NCBI RefSeq assembly: GCF_011764485.1
Contig: NZ_AP022848.1
Span: forward strand, 1 to 64,000
Direction of reading: 5' to 3'
Length of the DNA stretch: 64,000 nucleotides
DNA from: Bosea sp. ANAM02
Lineage (GTDB): Bacteria > Pseudomonadota > Alphaproteobacteria > Rhizobiales > Beijerinckiaceae
Shown piece by piece: positions 55,300 through 64,000 of the stretch. The number at the start of each line of letters is the position of its first letter. Position 1 is the stretch's first letter. The notes under the pieces were generated by a model. The model made no database searches and had not been told where the DNA came from. It saw nothing but the letters and a program-made list of their open reading frames with translations. Made by a program: the position numbers and the translations under genes.

Positions 55300-56415
55300 A
55301 TGCTCAGCGATGCCAGGACGAGATCGATCGTCATTCAATGCCTGTTGGTAGCGGCCGTCATTGGCGCCGCGAGCCTGCTCGTCACCACGACCTTCACGAA
55401 TCTGCAGACACGCGGCATTCCGATCGGGTTCGACTTCCTGACAATGCCGTCCCGGATCGTGATCTCCGAGGCGATCCTCTCCTACAAATCGCGCGATCCG
55501 TATTACTGGGCCATCGTCGTCGGCCTCGCCAACACGGTCTTCATTTCCGCGCTCGTCATCGTCTTCTCGTCGGTGCTGGGCCTGATCGTCGGCGTCACCC
55601 GGCTGAGCAGCAATCCGCTCGCCGCCGGCACATGCAGGGTCTGGGTCGAGATCGCGCGGAACTCGCCGCCGATCGTCCTGCTGATCTTCCTCTATTCGCT
55701 GTGGTGGAAGGTCCTGCCGCCGGTCGGGCAGGCGCTCAACCCGGTTCCCGGCGTTTTCGCCTCGATGCGGGGCGTCATGGTCCCGAGCCTTCACATCAGC
55801 ATGGCAACAGCGGGCGTGGCCCTGATCCTCGTTGCCGGCCTGCTCGTCCTCGCTGCTCGGCTCGCAGGTGGCCTGCGCAAATTTCGCTCCGCCCTCAGCT
55901 GGGCTGCGGCTGCCGTGATTTTGTTCGGTCTTTGGATGGCTGATGTCGGCTTCTCGATTGATTGGCCGGTGTTTGCCGGTTCCAATTTCCGAGGCGGGCT
56001 GGAGCTGACCCCAGAACTCAGCACGATCCTGATCGGCCTGACGATCTACACAACCGGCTTCATCGCCGAGATCGTGCGTGGCGGCGTGCTATCAGTCGGA
56101 TCCGGGCAATTGGATGCCGGTCGCTCGGTCGGACTATCCCGCGCGCAGATCCTGCGGCTGATCGTGATCCCGCAAATGCTGCGGGTGATCGTGCCGCCGC
56201 TCAACAGCCAGTACATCAACGTCGTCAAGAATTCGACGTTGGCGATCGCGGTCGGCTATCCGGACTTCCTCGCCGTGATGAACACCATCATCAGCAAGTC
56301 CAGCCATTCGATCGAAGGCGTCTTCATCATCCTGGGCGTCTACCTCGCCCTGAACCTGACCCTGTCGAGCGCGGCCAATTGGTACAACCGCCGCATCGCG
56401 ATCGTGGAACGCTGA
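55300..56415 (+). CDS. aapQ: AapQ-type amino-acid ABC permease
   Basis: Inner-membrane permease of 371 residues from the ATG at 55300, chosen for its ribosome site AAAGGGGAG; an ATG at 55273 is possible. It shows the HisMQ-type conserved loop EIVRGGVLSVGSGQLDAGRS (near residue 255), which contacts the ATPase. The protein is longer than minimal HisM proteins, as is typical of AapQ/BztB. It partners with aapM. Confidence 0.9.
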   Translation: MLSDARTRSIVIQCLLVAAVIGAASLLVTTTFTNLQTRGIPIGFDFLTMPSRIVISEAILSYKSRDPYYWAIVVGLANTVFISALVIVFSSVLGLIVGVTRLSSNPLAAGTCRVWVEIARNSPPIVLLIFLYSLWWKVLPPVGQALNPVPGVFASMRGVMVPSLHISMATAGVALILVAGLLVLAARLAGGLRKFRSALSWAAAAVILFGLWMADVGFSIDWPVFAGSNFRGGLELTPELSTILIGLTIYTTGFIAEIVRGGVLSVGSGQLDAGRSVGLSRAQILRLIVIPQMLRVIVPPLNSQYINVVKNSTLAIAVGYPDFLAVMNTIISKSSHSIEGVFIILGVYLALNLTLSSAANWYNRRIAIVER

Positions 56416-56418
56416 CCC

Positions 56419-57522
56419 GTGAAGACGATTTCGCTCCCTCTCTCCGAGGCTCCGGTGCCGACGCAGGCCTGGCCCGCACCGCTCCTGGCCTCCCTGCACA
56501 GGACCGCCGGGCTCCTGTTCGGGTCGCGCTTGAATGCCGCCCTGACGCTGGCTTTCGGCGCGATGCTCACTGTTGCCGTGCCGCCGATGCTGCGCTGGCT
56601 GGTGCTCGACGCCGTCCTCTTCAACCCCGACCCGGCCGCTTGCCGCGCCGCGTCCGGAGCCTGCTGGAGCTTCATCTACGCCAAATCGGGCCAGCTGCTG
56701 TTCGGCATCTACCCCGTTGACGAGCGCTGGCGGCCGGCCCTGGTCTGCCTGCTGATCCTGGCCTTGCTTGGCTGGTCGGTCCGGCCGGCAAGCTGGACGC
56801 CGCGTCTGCTCGGTCTCTGGATCGCGGCGCTGGCGCTGATCGTCTGGCTGATGGGTGGCGGTCTCGGCTTCGAAGAGGTGCCGACCTCGGCTTGGGGCGG
56901 CCTGCCGGTGACGCTGATCCTCACCGTCGTCGCGATCGGGATCGCTTTCCCGGTCGGGATACTGCTCGCACTCGGCCGCCGCTCGACGATGCCGGCCGTC
57001 CGGATCGCCGCGGTCGTCGGGATCGAGTCGGTCCGCGGGCTGCCTCTGCTCTCGATCCTCTTCGTCGCCTCGATCATGCTGCCGCTCTTCCTGCCGGAGG
57101 CGCTGCTGCCCGACAAGTTCGTTCGGGCCCTTGTCGCGCTGACGATCTTCGCGGCGGCCTATCTCGCCGAAGTCATCCGTGGCGGGCTGCAGGCGATCCC
57201 GAAGGGCCAGTACGAGGCGGCCGCGGCGCTCGGCCTGCCATTCTGGCGCACGCAATATCTCGTCATCCTGCCGCAGGCGATCAGGGTGGTGATCCCGGCT
57301 TTGGCCAACACGATCATCGTGATGATCAAGAACACCAGCCTCGTGCTCGTGGTCGGGCTGTTCGACCTGATCAGCTCCGGCAAGGCGGCGCTGGCCGATC
57401 CGGCCTGGCCGTCGCCGGCCGCCGAAACCTTCCTCTTCATCGGCGCGATCTTCTTCGCGCTGTCCTTCTCGTTTGCCCGTTTCGCCGACTTCCTGGAGCG
57501 GCGCGGCCCCGTTGCTCGCTAG
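56419..57522 (+). CDS. aapM: AapM-type amino-acid ABC permease
   Basis: Second inner-membrane permease, 367 residues, from a GTG at 56419, three bases after aapQ. The ATPase-contact loop [20 protein letters not shown] lies near residue 253, and the long N-terminal extension with extra membrane segments is typical of AapM/BztC. Confidence 0.9.
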   Translation: MKTISLPLSEAPVPTQAWPAPLLASLHRTAGLLFGSRLNAALTLAFGAMLTVAVPPMLRWLVLDAVLFNPDPAACRAASGACWSFIYAKSGQLLFGIYPVDERWRPALVCLLILALLGWSVRPASWTPRLLGLWIAALALIVWLMGGGLGFEEVPTSAWGGLPVTLILTVVAIGIAFPVGILLALGRRSTMPAVRIAAVVGIESVRGLPLLSILFVASIMLPLFLPEALLPDKFVRALVALTIFAAAYLAEVIRGGLQAIPKGQYEAAAALGLPFWRTQYLVILPQAIRVVIPALANTIIVMIKNTSLVLVVGLFDLISSGKAALADPAWPSPAAETFLFIGAIFFALSFSFARFADFLERRGPVAR

Positions 57523-57533
57523 GAGACGCCTCC

Positions 57534-58340
57534 ATGACCACGGCAATGGCCGAAACCAAGACCTCAGACACCCGCCCGGTGGCGCTGAAGCCGACCTCGC
57601 TGAAGACCGCGACGGCGGTGGAGATGGTCGGTGTCAACAAGTGGTATGGCGAGTTCCACGTGCTGCGCGACATCAATCTCAAGGTCTCCCGCGGCGAGAA
57701 GCTCGTCATCTGCGGCCCGTCGGGCTCGGGCAAGTCGACGATGATCCGCTGCATCAACCGGCTGGAAGAGCACCAGAAGGGCCAGATCATCGTCGACGGC
57801 ACGGAGCTCACCAACGATCTCAAGAAGATCGACGAGATCCGCCGCGACGTCGGCATGGTCTTCCAGCACTTCAACCTGTTCCCGCATCTGACGATCCTGG
57901 AGAACCTGACGCTGGCGCCGATTTGGGTGAAGAAGATGCCCAAGAAGGACGCCGAGGAGATCGCGATGCACTATCTCAAGCGCGTCAAGATCCCCGAGCA
58001 GGCGGCCAAATATCCGGGCCAGCTCTCGGGCGGTCAGCAGCAGCGCGTCGCCATCGCCCGCTCGCTCTGCATGAGCCCGAAGATCATGCTGTTCGACGAG
58101 CCGACCTCGGCGCTCGACCCCGAGATGGTCAAGGAGGTGCTCGACACCATGGTCTCGCTGGCCGAGGAGGGCATGACCATGCTCTGCGTCACGCACGAGA
58201 TGGGCTTCGCCCGCCAGGTCGCCGACCGCGTCATCTTCATGGACGCCGGCCAGATCGTCGAGATGAACACCCCCAACGAGTTCTTCAAGAACCCGCAGCA
58301 CGAGCGCACCAAGCTCTTCCTCAGCCAGATCCTGCACTGA
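57534..58340 (+). CDS. aapP: AapP-type amino-acid ABC ATPase
   Basis: Cytoplasmic ATPase of the polar-amino-acid transporter, 268 residues, from the ATG at 57534 with AGGAG upstream. Walker [10 protein letters not shown] lies near residue 61, the signature LSGGQQQR near 163, and Walker [13 protein letters not shown] near 183. The larger frame to 56892 overlaps aapM and is a shadow. It completes the aapJQMP set. Confidence 0.95.
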   Translation: MTTAMAETKTSDTRPVALKPTSLKTATAVEMVGVNKWYGEFHVLRDINLKVSRGEKLVICGPSGSGKSTMIRCINRLEEHQKGQIIVDGTELTNDLKKIDEIRRDVGMVFQHFNLFPHLTILENLTLAPIWVKKMPKKDAEEIAMHYLKRVKIPEQAAKYPGQLSGGQQQRVAIARSLCMSPKIMLFDEPTSALDPEMVKEVLDTMVSLAEEGMTMLCVTHEMGFARQVADRVIFMDAGQIVEMNTPNEFFKNPQHERTKLFLSQILH

Positions 58341-58391
58341 GACGGCTGGTTGGCCGGAGCGCTTGACCGGTAGAGAACGAGCGAAAGCTGC

Positions 58392-58422
58392 TTGACCTTC
58401 CCACAATGGGAAGGCGCAGATT
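58392..58422 (+). promoter_or_regulatory. CueR-type promoter before the CopZ/CopA genes
   Basis: TTGACC (58392) and CAGATT (58417) are 19 bases apart, and the spacer holds the perfect dyad CCTTCCCACAATGGGAAGG (58396-58414). This is the form of CueR/HmrR copper-responsive operators. An ATG at 58406 lies inside the dyad and so cannot start the copZ gene. Confidence 0.78.
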
Positions 58423-58453
58423 GCTGCAACCGTCACTATGGGACATTGCAGCT

Positions 58454-58717
58454 ATGTGCTCCTGCCAACAACATTCGGGTACCGCCAATTCGACAAGCGC
58501 CCCCAAAGACGCGATCAGCTTTCGCGTCGAGGACATGACTTGCGGCCATTGCGCCGGCACGATCAAGAAGGCAATCGAGGGCCAGTTGCCCGGATCCGCA
58601 GTCACTGCCGATCCGGCTTCGAAGCTCGTCAGCGTCGTCGGAGCGGCGGACTTTTCTGCGATCAAATCGATCGTGACGGGCGCTGGATACACGCCCAGCC
58701 CAGACCGCGTAAGCTGA
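58454..58717 (+). CDS. CopZ-like copper chaperone (HMA domain)
   Basis: A heavy-metal-associated domain protein of 87 residues from the ATG at 58454. The N terminus MCSCQQH adds Cys and His; the HMA copper motif is MTCGHC near residue 30. It would hand Cu(I) to the CopA ATPase encoded 76 bases downstream. A start at 58406 is rejected because it falls in the operator. Confidence 0.85.
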   Translation: MCSCQQHSGTANSTSAPKDAISFRVEDMTCGHCAGTIKKAIEGQLPGSAVTADPASKLVSVVGAADFSAIKSIVTGAGYTPSPDRVS

Positions 58718-58793
58718 TAGCGAGCGGCCGGCATGAACCCGCCGGCCGCTCATGCATTGGCAGGGTAAAGGGCAAGGAGCGAGGCGGCGAGCC

Positions 58794-61166
58794 ATGGCAG
58801 ATCATCAGCGTCACGCCGGTCATCAACACGATGATCACTCCCACCACCACGGCCATTCTCATGGCGTCGGGGAGAGTGTGAAGGACCCGGTCTGCGGCAT
58901 GACCGTCGATCCGGCCACGGCCAAGCATCGCGCCGCGCATGCGGGGCAGAGCTATTTCTTTTGCTCAGCCGGATGCCACAACAAGTTCGAGGCCGACCCG
59001 ACGGCCTATACCGGGAGCGAGGCAGCTGCGACAGCAAAGCCGGCGCGCGAAGGCACGATCTACACCTGCCCGATGCATCCCCAGATCCGCCAGCCCGGGC
59101 CGGGCAATTGCCCGATCTGCGGCATGGCACTCGAACCGGAGATCGCCACGGTTCAGGAGGGGCCCAGCGCCGAGCTCGTCGACATGACACGTCGGTTTTG
59201 GGTGGGTCTCGTGCTCGCTCTGCCGGTTGTCGCACTGGAGATGGGCGGGCATCTCGTCGACCTACATATGCTGCTCAGCCAAAAGAGCTCGAACTGGTTG
59301 CAGCTGATCCTGGCGACCCCCGTCGTTCTCTGGGCCGGCTGGCCGTTCTTCGAGCGGGCCTGGACCTCTCTCGTCAACCGCAGCCTGAACATGTTCACGC
59401 TGATCGCGATGGGTACCGGCGTCGCCTGGGTCTACAGCGTCGTCGCCACCGTGGCCCCGAGCCTTTTCCCAGAAACGCTACGTTCCGCGGAAGGCGCGGT
59501 CGCAGTCTATTTCGAAGCGGCGGCCGTGATCACCGTCCTCGTGCTGCTCGGCCAGGTTCTTGAATTGCGGGCCCGCGAGCAGACCGGTGGCGCCATCCGG
59601 GCCTTGCTCGACCTGGTGCCGAAGACTGCTCGGCGTGTGCGGGACAATGGTGAGGACGAAGACATCGGCCTCGAGGCGGTTCATGTCGGCGATCGTTTGA
59701 GGGTTCGGCCCGGTGAAACCGTCCCGGTCGACGGGGAGCTGCTCGAAGGACGCAGTTCGATTGACGAATCCATGGTCACGGGTGAATCGATGCCGGTCAC
59801 CAAGGAGGTCGGTGCGGCGGTGATCGGCGGCACGCTGAACACGACCGGTGGCTTCATCATGCGGGCTGGCAAGGTCGGCAGCGACACCATGCTTTCGCGG
59901 ATCGTCAACATGGTAGCCGAGGCTCAACGCTCCCGGGCGCCGATTCAGAGGCTCGCGGACCAGGTCTCCGGATGGTTCGTTCCGCTCGTCATCGTCATTG
60001 CCATCGTCGCTTTCGGCGCCTGGATGGCATTCGGGCCGGAGCCGCGCTTCGCGCATGGACTCGTTGCCGCCGTCGCCGTGCTGATCATCGCCTGCCCCTG
60101 CGCCCTCGGCCTGGCGACGCCGATGTCGATCATGGTCGGGGTCGGGCGCGGTGCGCATCTCGGCGTCCTGATCAAAAATGCCGAGGCGCTGGAGCGCTTC
60201 GAGAAGGTCGATACCCTCGTCGTCGACAAGACCGGCACGCTAACCGAAGGCAAGCCGCGGCTGACCGGACTGAAGCCGGTCGGGGCAATCGCGGAAAGCG
60301 AGCTGCTGCGGCTAGCCGCCTCGCTGGAGCGGGCGAGCGAGCATCCGCTCGCCGCCGCGATCGTCGATGCCGCGAAGGAACGCGGCCTTGCTCTGGCCGA
60401 GGCGCAGGACTTCGACAGTCCGGTCGGCAAGGGCGTGACCGGAACGGTCGAGCGCCACGCGCTGGTAATTGGCAGCCACCGGATCATGAGCGAAGCCGGC
60501 ATAGACACGGCCGCGCAGGCGACTGAGGCGGAGGCGTTGCGCGCCGAGGGCGGTACGGTGATCTTTGTCGCGATCGATGGCAGCGTCGCCGGATTGCTGA
60601 CGATCGCCGACCCGGTCAAGCAGACCACCCCGACGGCAATTCAATCTCTCAAGGCCGCCGGCATTCGGGTGGTGATGCTGACCGGCGACAACAAGACGAC
60701 GGCACAGGCGGTGGCGCGCCGGCTCGGCATCGGCGAGGTGGAGGCCGAGGTCCTGCCCGAGGACAAGAGCGCGGTCGTAAGCAAGTTTCGTTCGCAGGGC
60801 CGCGTCGTTGCCATGGCCGGCGACGGCGTGAACGATGCCCCTGCGCTGGCAGCGGCAGATGTCGGCATCGCCATGGGCACAGGTACCGACGTGGCGATCG
60901 AAAGTGCAGGCGTCACTCTGCTCAAGGGCGACCTCGAGGGCATCGTGCGTGCGCTTCAGCTCAGCCGGGCGACGATGAGCAACATACGCCAGAACCTGTT
61001 CTTCGCCTTCATCTACAACGCGGCGGGTGTGCCGGTTGCGGCCGGCGTGCTCTATCCAATCTTTGGGCTGCTGCTATCCCCGATCATCGCGGCGGCGGCG
61101 ATGGCCTTATCCTCGGTCAGCGTCATCGCCAATGCGCTGCGCCTAAGGTCCGTGGCTCTCCAATAG
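58794..61166 (+). CDS. copA: CopA-type copper-exporting P1B ATPase
   Basis: A 790-residue Cu(I) exporter from the ATG at 58794, with CAAGGAG in its leader. The His-rich N terminus is followed by a YHS domain (DPVCGMTV near residue 31) and a heavy-metal-binding motif [18 protein letters not shown] near 90. It has no HMA domain. The core has [10 protein letters not shown] near 434, DKTGTLTEG near 478, SEHPLA near 515 and [10 protein letters not shown] near 678. The CopZ-like gene supplies the missing HMA function. Confidence 0.93.
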   Translation: MADHQRHAGHQHDDHSHHHGHSHGVGESVKDPVCGMTVDPATAKHRAAHAGQSYFFCSAGCHNKFEADPTAYTGSEAAATAKPAREGTIYTCPMHPQIRQPGPGNCPICGMALEPEIATVQEGPSAELVDMTRRFWVGLVLALPVVALEMGGHLVDLHMLLSQKSSNWLQLILATPVVLWAGWPFFERAWTSLVNRSLNMFTLIAMGTGVAWVYSVVATVAPSLFPETLRSAEGAVAVYFEAAAVITVLVLLGQVLELRAREQTGGAIRALLDLVPKTARRVRDNGEDEDIGLEAVHVGDRLRVRPGETVPVDGELLEGRSSIDESMVTGESMPVTKEVGAAVIGGTLNTTGGFIMRAGKVGSDTMLSRIVNMVAEAQRSRAPIQRLADQVSGWFVPLVIVIAIVAFGAWMAFGPEPRFAHGLVAAVAVLIIACPCALGLATPMSIMVGVGRGAHLGVLIKNAEALERFEKVDTLVVDKTGTLTEGKPRLTGLKPVGAIAESELLRLAASLERASEHPLAAAIVDAAKERGLALAEAQDFDSPVGKGVTGTVERHALVIGSHRIMSEAGIDTAAQATEAEALRAEGGTVIFVAIDGSVAGLLTIADPVKQTTPTAIQSLKAAGIRVVMLTGDNKTTAQAVARRLGIGEVEAEVLPEDKSAVVSKFRSQGRVVAMAGDGVNDAPALAAADVGIAMGTGTDVAIESAGVTLLKGDLEGIVRALQLSRATMSNIRQNLFFAFIYNAAGVPVAAGVLYPIFGLLLSPIIAAAAMALSSVSVIANALRLRSVALQ

Positions 61167-61223
61167 GTGTTCGGTCCCCGGCGCCCAACCCAGCCAATGC
61201 CATTCGATTAACGGGTCTGCATC

Positions 61224-61766
61224 GTGAGTTTGTTGCACAGCGTTCTTCTTCCGAAGGTCAGCTCGGGGAAATCGTTTGGTGCTTATCAGCGTTGGATCCA
61301 CTGGAGCGTGCCGGTGTTGTGCATCGCCCAGGTTCCGACATCCTGGGCGATCCAACGCACCCATCTGGCGCATGGCTTCACCAGGCCCAACCCGTTCGAT
61401 CTGCTTTTGCACCAGGTCCATGCCTGGACGGGCTGGCTGATCACGGGACTGGCGCTGGTGCTGATCGCGCTGCGCTACATCCATGGCCGCCCGTCGCTCG
61501 AAGGTTTATCGCCGCTCGAACGATGGACTGCGACAGGGGTTCATGTCGCCTTGTATGGCCTCTTGCTGCTCTTGCCGTTCACGGGCACCGTTGCGATGTA
61601 TCTCAGCTTCCGCGCTGCGCCGCTGCACCGGTTGCTCAGCTGGACGCTGTTGGTGCTCGCGCTGGTCCATGTCGCCGGGGCGCTGTGGCATCATTTCCAT
61701 CGGCGCGATGACATCCTGCGCCGCATGTTGAAGAGCCATTCTCACAATCACGAAAGAGCGATTTGA
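61224..61766 (+). CDS. Cytochrome b561-family membrane protein
   Basis: A di-heme b-type cytochrome of 180 residues from a GTG at 61224. Four membrane helices carry His ligands, including RWIHWSVPV near residue 25, LLLHQVHAWTGWL near 62, VHVALYGLLLLLPFTG near 105 (in part), and LVHVAGALWHHF near 148. Small b561 proteins transfer electrons from quinol to periplasmic acceptors. It follows copA and ends at a hairpin. Confidence 0.85.
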   Translation: MSLLHSVLLPKVSSGKSFGAYQRWIHWSVPVLCIAQVPTSWAIQRTHLAHGFTRPNPFDLLLHQVHAWTGWLITGLALVLIALRYIHGRPSLEGLSPLERWTATGVHVALYGLLLLLPFTGTVAMYLSFRAAPLHRLLSWTLLVLALVHVAGALWHHFHRRDDILRRMLKSHSHNHERAI

Positions 61767-61778
61767 ATCGGCTTCTGC

Positions 61779-61804
61779 AAAAGAGCCGCAGTCCCCGCTC
61801 TTTT
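61779..61804 (+). terminator. Rho-independent terminator after cytochrome b561
   Basis: AAAAGAGC and GCTCTTTT form a perfect 8-base stem around a 10-base loop, ending in TTTT, 13 bases after the stop codon. Confidence 0.75.
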
Positions 61805-61910
61805 ACAAATTCCGTCGCTTAATCAATCGCACAGACACGTTGAGCGGCGGCGGCATTATCTTCATCTTGCTTACGGCGATCCGATAAACTCGCCACTTGC
61901 GCATGTTGCA

Positions 61911-61934
61911 ATATGTCGATATGTCCCGACATAT
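61911..61934. promoter_or_regulatory. ArsR-type operator dyad at the arsR start
   Basis: ATATGTCG and CGACATAT form a perfect 8-base inverted repeat with 8 bases between. The right arm overlaps the proposed arsR ATG at 61933. ArsR-family repressors bind AT-rich dyads of this form and repress their own operon. Confidence 0.65.
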
Positions 61935-62289
61935 GGATTCAGAGCAGACCATTCTCGCCCTTGCGGCGCTGGCGCAAAGCACCCGTCTGGACGTCTTCCG
62001 CTTGCTGGTGAGCGCGGAGCCGGGGGGGTTGCCTGCCGGTGAGGTCGCCCGTCGTCTCGAAGTTCCCCACAACACCATGTCGTCACACCTGAGCATTCTC
62101 AGCCGGGCGGGGCTCGTTCGTTCGGAGCGCTTCAGCCGCTCGATCGTCTACCGAGCCGATCTCGACGCGCTTCGATCGGCCATCGCCTTCCTCCTCAAGG
62201 ATTGCTGCGGCGGCCGCCCGGCGATCTGCGCGCCGCTCCTGGCCGAGCTTACTCCCTGCTGCCCACCGAAGGTCACGACCGATGCCTGA
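61933..62289 (+). CDS. arsR: ArsR-family metalloregulator
   Basis: A winged-helix repressor of 118 residues from the ATG at 61933; an ATG at 61921 is in frame. The recognition region is GEVARRLEVPHNTMSSHLSI near residue 37. The Cys pairs DCCGG near 94 and TPCCPP near 110 at the C terminus may bind arsenite, unlike the alpha-3 site of E. coli ArsR. It heads the ars operon and its stop is followed by arsC after overlap. Confidence 0.88.
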   Translation: MDSEQTILALAALAQSTRLDVFRLLVSAEPGGLPAGEVARRLEVPHNTMSSHLSILSRAGLVRSERFSRSIVYRADLDALRSAIAFLLKDCCGGRPAICAPLLAELTPCCPPKVTTDA

Positions 62290-62809
62290 TCGCGTCCACA
62301 ACGTGCTGTTCCTCTGCACCCACAACTCAGCCCGGTCGATCATGGCCGAGGCCTTGCTGAATCATCTCGGGGAAGGGCGCTTCCGGGCCTTCTCCGCAGG
62401 CAGCGAGGGTGGCCCTGGGCCGAAGCCGATGGCGCTCAAGGTCTTGGAAGCCGAAGGCATCCCGACCGAGGGCCTGTCGTCGAAGACCTGGGATGTCTTC
62501 GCTGAACCTGGCGCGCCCGTCATGGACCTCGTGATCACCGTCTGCGACCAAGCTGCCGGAGAGGCCTGCCCGCATTGGCCCGGGCAGCCGATCACGGCGC
62601 ATTGGGGCATCGAAGACCCCTCCAACGTTCAGGGCGGCGAAATCGAACGCGAGCGGGCCTTCGTGACGGCGCTCCGCTATCTCCGGAATCGGATCAGTGT
62701 TCTCCTATCCCTTCCAATGGCCAGCCTGGACCAGATGGCGTTGGCGCAGCAGGTCCGGCGGATCAGCAGTCTCGAAGGCGCGAGCGGCCGTCGCCCGGAG
62801 GTGGCGTGA
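62282..62809 (+). CDS. arsC: Arsenate reductase, low-molecular-weight phosphatase type
   Basis: A 175-residue protein of the LMW protein-tyrosine-phosphatase-fold arsenate reductases. The catalytic loop CTHNSARS (C-x5-R) lies near residue 12, and a further conserved Cys is in VTVCDQAAGEACPHWPG near 82-90, typical for the thioredoxin-coupled class. It overlaps arsR by 8 bases, and its stop overlaps the next arsC start. Confidence 0.9.
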   Translation: MPDRVHNVLFLCTHNSARSIMAEALLNHLGEGRFRAFSAGSEGGPGPKPMALKVLEAEGIPTEGLSSKTWDVFAEPGAPVMDLVITVCDQAAGEACPHWPGQPITAHWGIEDPSNVQGGEIERERAFVTALRYLRNRISVLLSLPMASLDQMALAQQVRRISSLEGASGRRPEVA

Positions 62810-63234
62810 TGGACGTCATCATCTACCACAACCCTGCCTGCGGGACGTCGCGGAACACACTCGGTCTGATCCGCAACGCTGGCGTCGAGCCGCATGTCAT
62901 CGAGTACCTGAAGACGCCGCCTACGCGGGCGCTGCTGAAACAGCTTCTCGACCGGGCCGGGCTGACCGTCCGTGAAATCCTCCGCGAGACGGGCACGCCG
63001 TTCGCCGAACTCGGCCTCGGCGATCCAAGCCTTTCCGACGAGGCTCTGCTCGACGCGATCGACGCCCATCCCATCCTGATGAATCGTCCGTTGGTCGTTT
63101 CCCCCAAGGGCGTGAAGCTGTGTCGGCCGCCCGAGGCCGTTCTGTCTCTGTTGCCGCCGCAACTCGGGGAATTCCGAAAGGAGGACGGCGAACTGGTCGT
63201 CGATGCCTCCCGTCGCCCCGCCGCTCTCGCCTGA
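62809..63234 (+). CDS. arsC: Arsenate reductase, glutaredoxin-coupled (ArsC/Spx fold)
   Basis: A 141-residue arsenate reductase of the E. coli R773 ArsC family, unrelated to the preceding one. The active Cys is in YHNPACGTSRNTL near residue 11, and the family pattern HPILMNRPLVV lies near 84. The start overlaps the previous stop as TGATG. Two arsenate reductases using different electron donors in one operon give redundancy. Confidence 0.9.
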   Translation: MDVIIYHNPACGTSRNTLGLIRNAGVEPHVIEYLKTPPTRALLKQLLDRAGLTVREILRETGTPFAELGLGDPSLSDEALLDAIDAHPILMNRPLVVSPKGVKLCRPPEAVLSLLPPQLGEFRKEDGELVVDASRRPAALA

Positions 63235-63241
63235 GGTCCTC

Positions 63242-64000
63242 ATGTCCACCTTCGAACGCTACCTCACGGTGTGGGTTGCGCTGTGCATTGTCGTCGGGAT
63301 CGCCCTCGGCCATGTCATGCCGGGTGTCTTCCAGGCCATCGGCTCGGCCGAAATCGCCAAGGTCAACCTTCCCGTTGCGGTCCTGATCTGGCTGATGGTC
63401 ATTCCAATGCTGCTGAAGATCGACTTCGCGGCGCTCGGGCAGGTCGGCAGGCACTGGCGCGGAATCGGCGTCACCCTCTTCATCAACTGGGCGGTGAAGC
63501 CGTTCTCGATGGCTGCGCTCGGCTGGTTCTTCATCGCCTGGCTGTTCCGGTCATGGCTCCCGGCCGACCAGGTCAACAGCTACATCGCCGGTCTCATCAT
63601 TCTGGCGGCAGCGCCCTGTACGGCGATGGTCTTCGTCTGGTCGAATCTGACGAGGGGCGAGCCGCACTTCACGCTCAGCCAGGTCGCGCTCAACGACGCG
63701 ATCATGGTCGTAGCCTTTGCACCGATCGTCGGCCTGCTGCTCGGCCTGTCGGCGATCACCGTGCCGTGGGGAACGCTGGTCCTTTCGGTCGTCCTGTACA
63801 TCGTCATCCCCGTGATTGTCGCGCAGCTTGTCCGCGGCCGCCTTCTGGCGAAGGGCGGGCAGGCCGCGCTTGATCGGCTGCTCGGCCGCCTCGGACCGGT
63901 TTCCCTGGTCGCGCTGCTCGCAACGCTCGTCCTGCTCTTCGGCTTCCAGGGCGAGCAGATTCTCGCCCAGCCGATGGTGATCGCGTTGCTGGCGGTGCCG
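63242..64000 (+). CDS. acr3: ACR3-family arsenite efflux permease (3' truncated by window edge)
   Basis: An arsenite exporter of the BASS superfamily. The frame starts at the ATG at 63242, 7 bases after arsC, and stays open to the window end (253 residues visible of about 350). The motif AAAPCTAMVFVWSNL near residue 123 contains the Cys essential in ACR3. It completes the arsR-arsC-arsC-acr3 order. The incompleteness is due to the window edge. Confidence 0.92.
   Translation, partial: MSTFERYLTVWVALCIVVGIALGHVMPGVFQAIGSAEIAKVNLPVAVLIWLMVIPMLLKIDFAALGQVGRHWRGIGVTLFINWAVKPFSMAALGWFFIAWLFRSWLPADQVNSYIAGLIILAAAPCTAMVFVWSNLTRGEPHFTLSQVALNDAIMVVAFAPIVGLLLGLSAITVPWGTLVLSVVLYIVIPVIVAQLVRGRLLAKGGQAALDRLLGRLGPVSLVALLATLVLLFGFQGEQILAQPMVIALLAVP

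Noticed and set aside
58406..58453. N-terminal extension of the CopZ-like protein
   Set aside because: The start codon lies inside the CueR-type operator and upstream of the expected transcription start.

Overview
The window reads as a chromosome segment of a high-GC alphaproteobacterium of the order Hyphomicrobiales (Rhizobiales), probably Bosea-like. This rests on codon use, the gene order dnaA-dnaN-recF-(lysE)-recQ-gyrB, and a family of long palindromic intergenic repeats. The genus is inference; no rRNA or tRNA gene was seen to settle it.

Region 1 (1-10403) is core chromosome: dnaA, dnaN, recF, a LysE-type exporter, a small membrane protein, recQ and gyrB, all on the + strand. Most gaps between these genes carry one palindromic repeat of about 100-150 bp. 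I saw no further copy right of gyrB.

Region 2 (10404 to at least 26456) is a Tn7-like transposon inserted 14 bp after the gyrB stop codon. A TGT-initiated end with tandem transposase-site-like motifs (10404-10472) faces gyrB. The transposition genes tnsA, tnsB, tnsC and a long tniQ/tnsD (19925-26456) read away from gyrB, the orientation Tn7 shows relative to glmS. Unusually, about 9.5 kb of cargo lies between the end and tnsA. It holds a three-gene ATPase / middle-component / nuclease-like operon that looks like an ABC-three-component defence system (10700-15350), and a second cassette of XRE regulator, soluble AAA+ M41 metalloprotease, two small proteins and an Xre/MbcA-like protein (15759-19633). 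The distal transposon end was not found, so how much of what follows is also cargo is open. A zone of gene remnants (26457-27728) follows tniQ.

Region 3 (27729-51903) is a metal-homeostasis island. It contains a two-component system divergent from a copper operon (lipoprotein, TolC-like channel, multicopper oxidase, cupredoxin, CusF-like). On the - strand lies a thiol-redox and copper-delivery cluster: two DUF2946-like proteins, PCuAC, SCO1, two TlpA-type thioredoxins, CcdA, DsbB and a DsbA-like protein. Next come a Mn/Fe NRAMP transporter under a Mur-type box, and a Zn/Cd/Pb P-type ATPase operon with CzcN-like methyltransferase, LspA and a second PCuAC-like protein. A CDF exporter and several cell-envelope genes (transglutaminase-like protease, L,D-transpeptidase) complete it. 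A 19-bp-spacer MerR-type promoter precedes the P-type ATPase, and a closely similar one precedes the L,D-transpeptidase, suggesting one metal regulon.

Region 4 (51990-58340) holds a LysR regulator divergent from a cystathionine-lyase-like PLP enzyme and an AapJQMP-type amino-acid ABC transporter. Region 5 (58392-64000) returns to metals: a CueR-type promoter, a CopZ-like chaperone, a CopA-type copper ATPase and cytochrome b561. It ends with an arsenic operon (arsR, two unrelated arsenate reductases, and acr3, which runs off the window).
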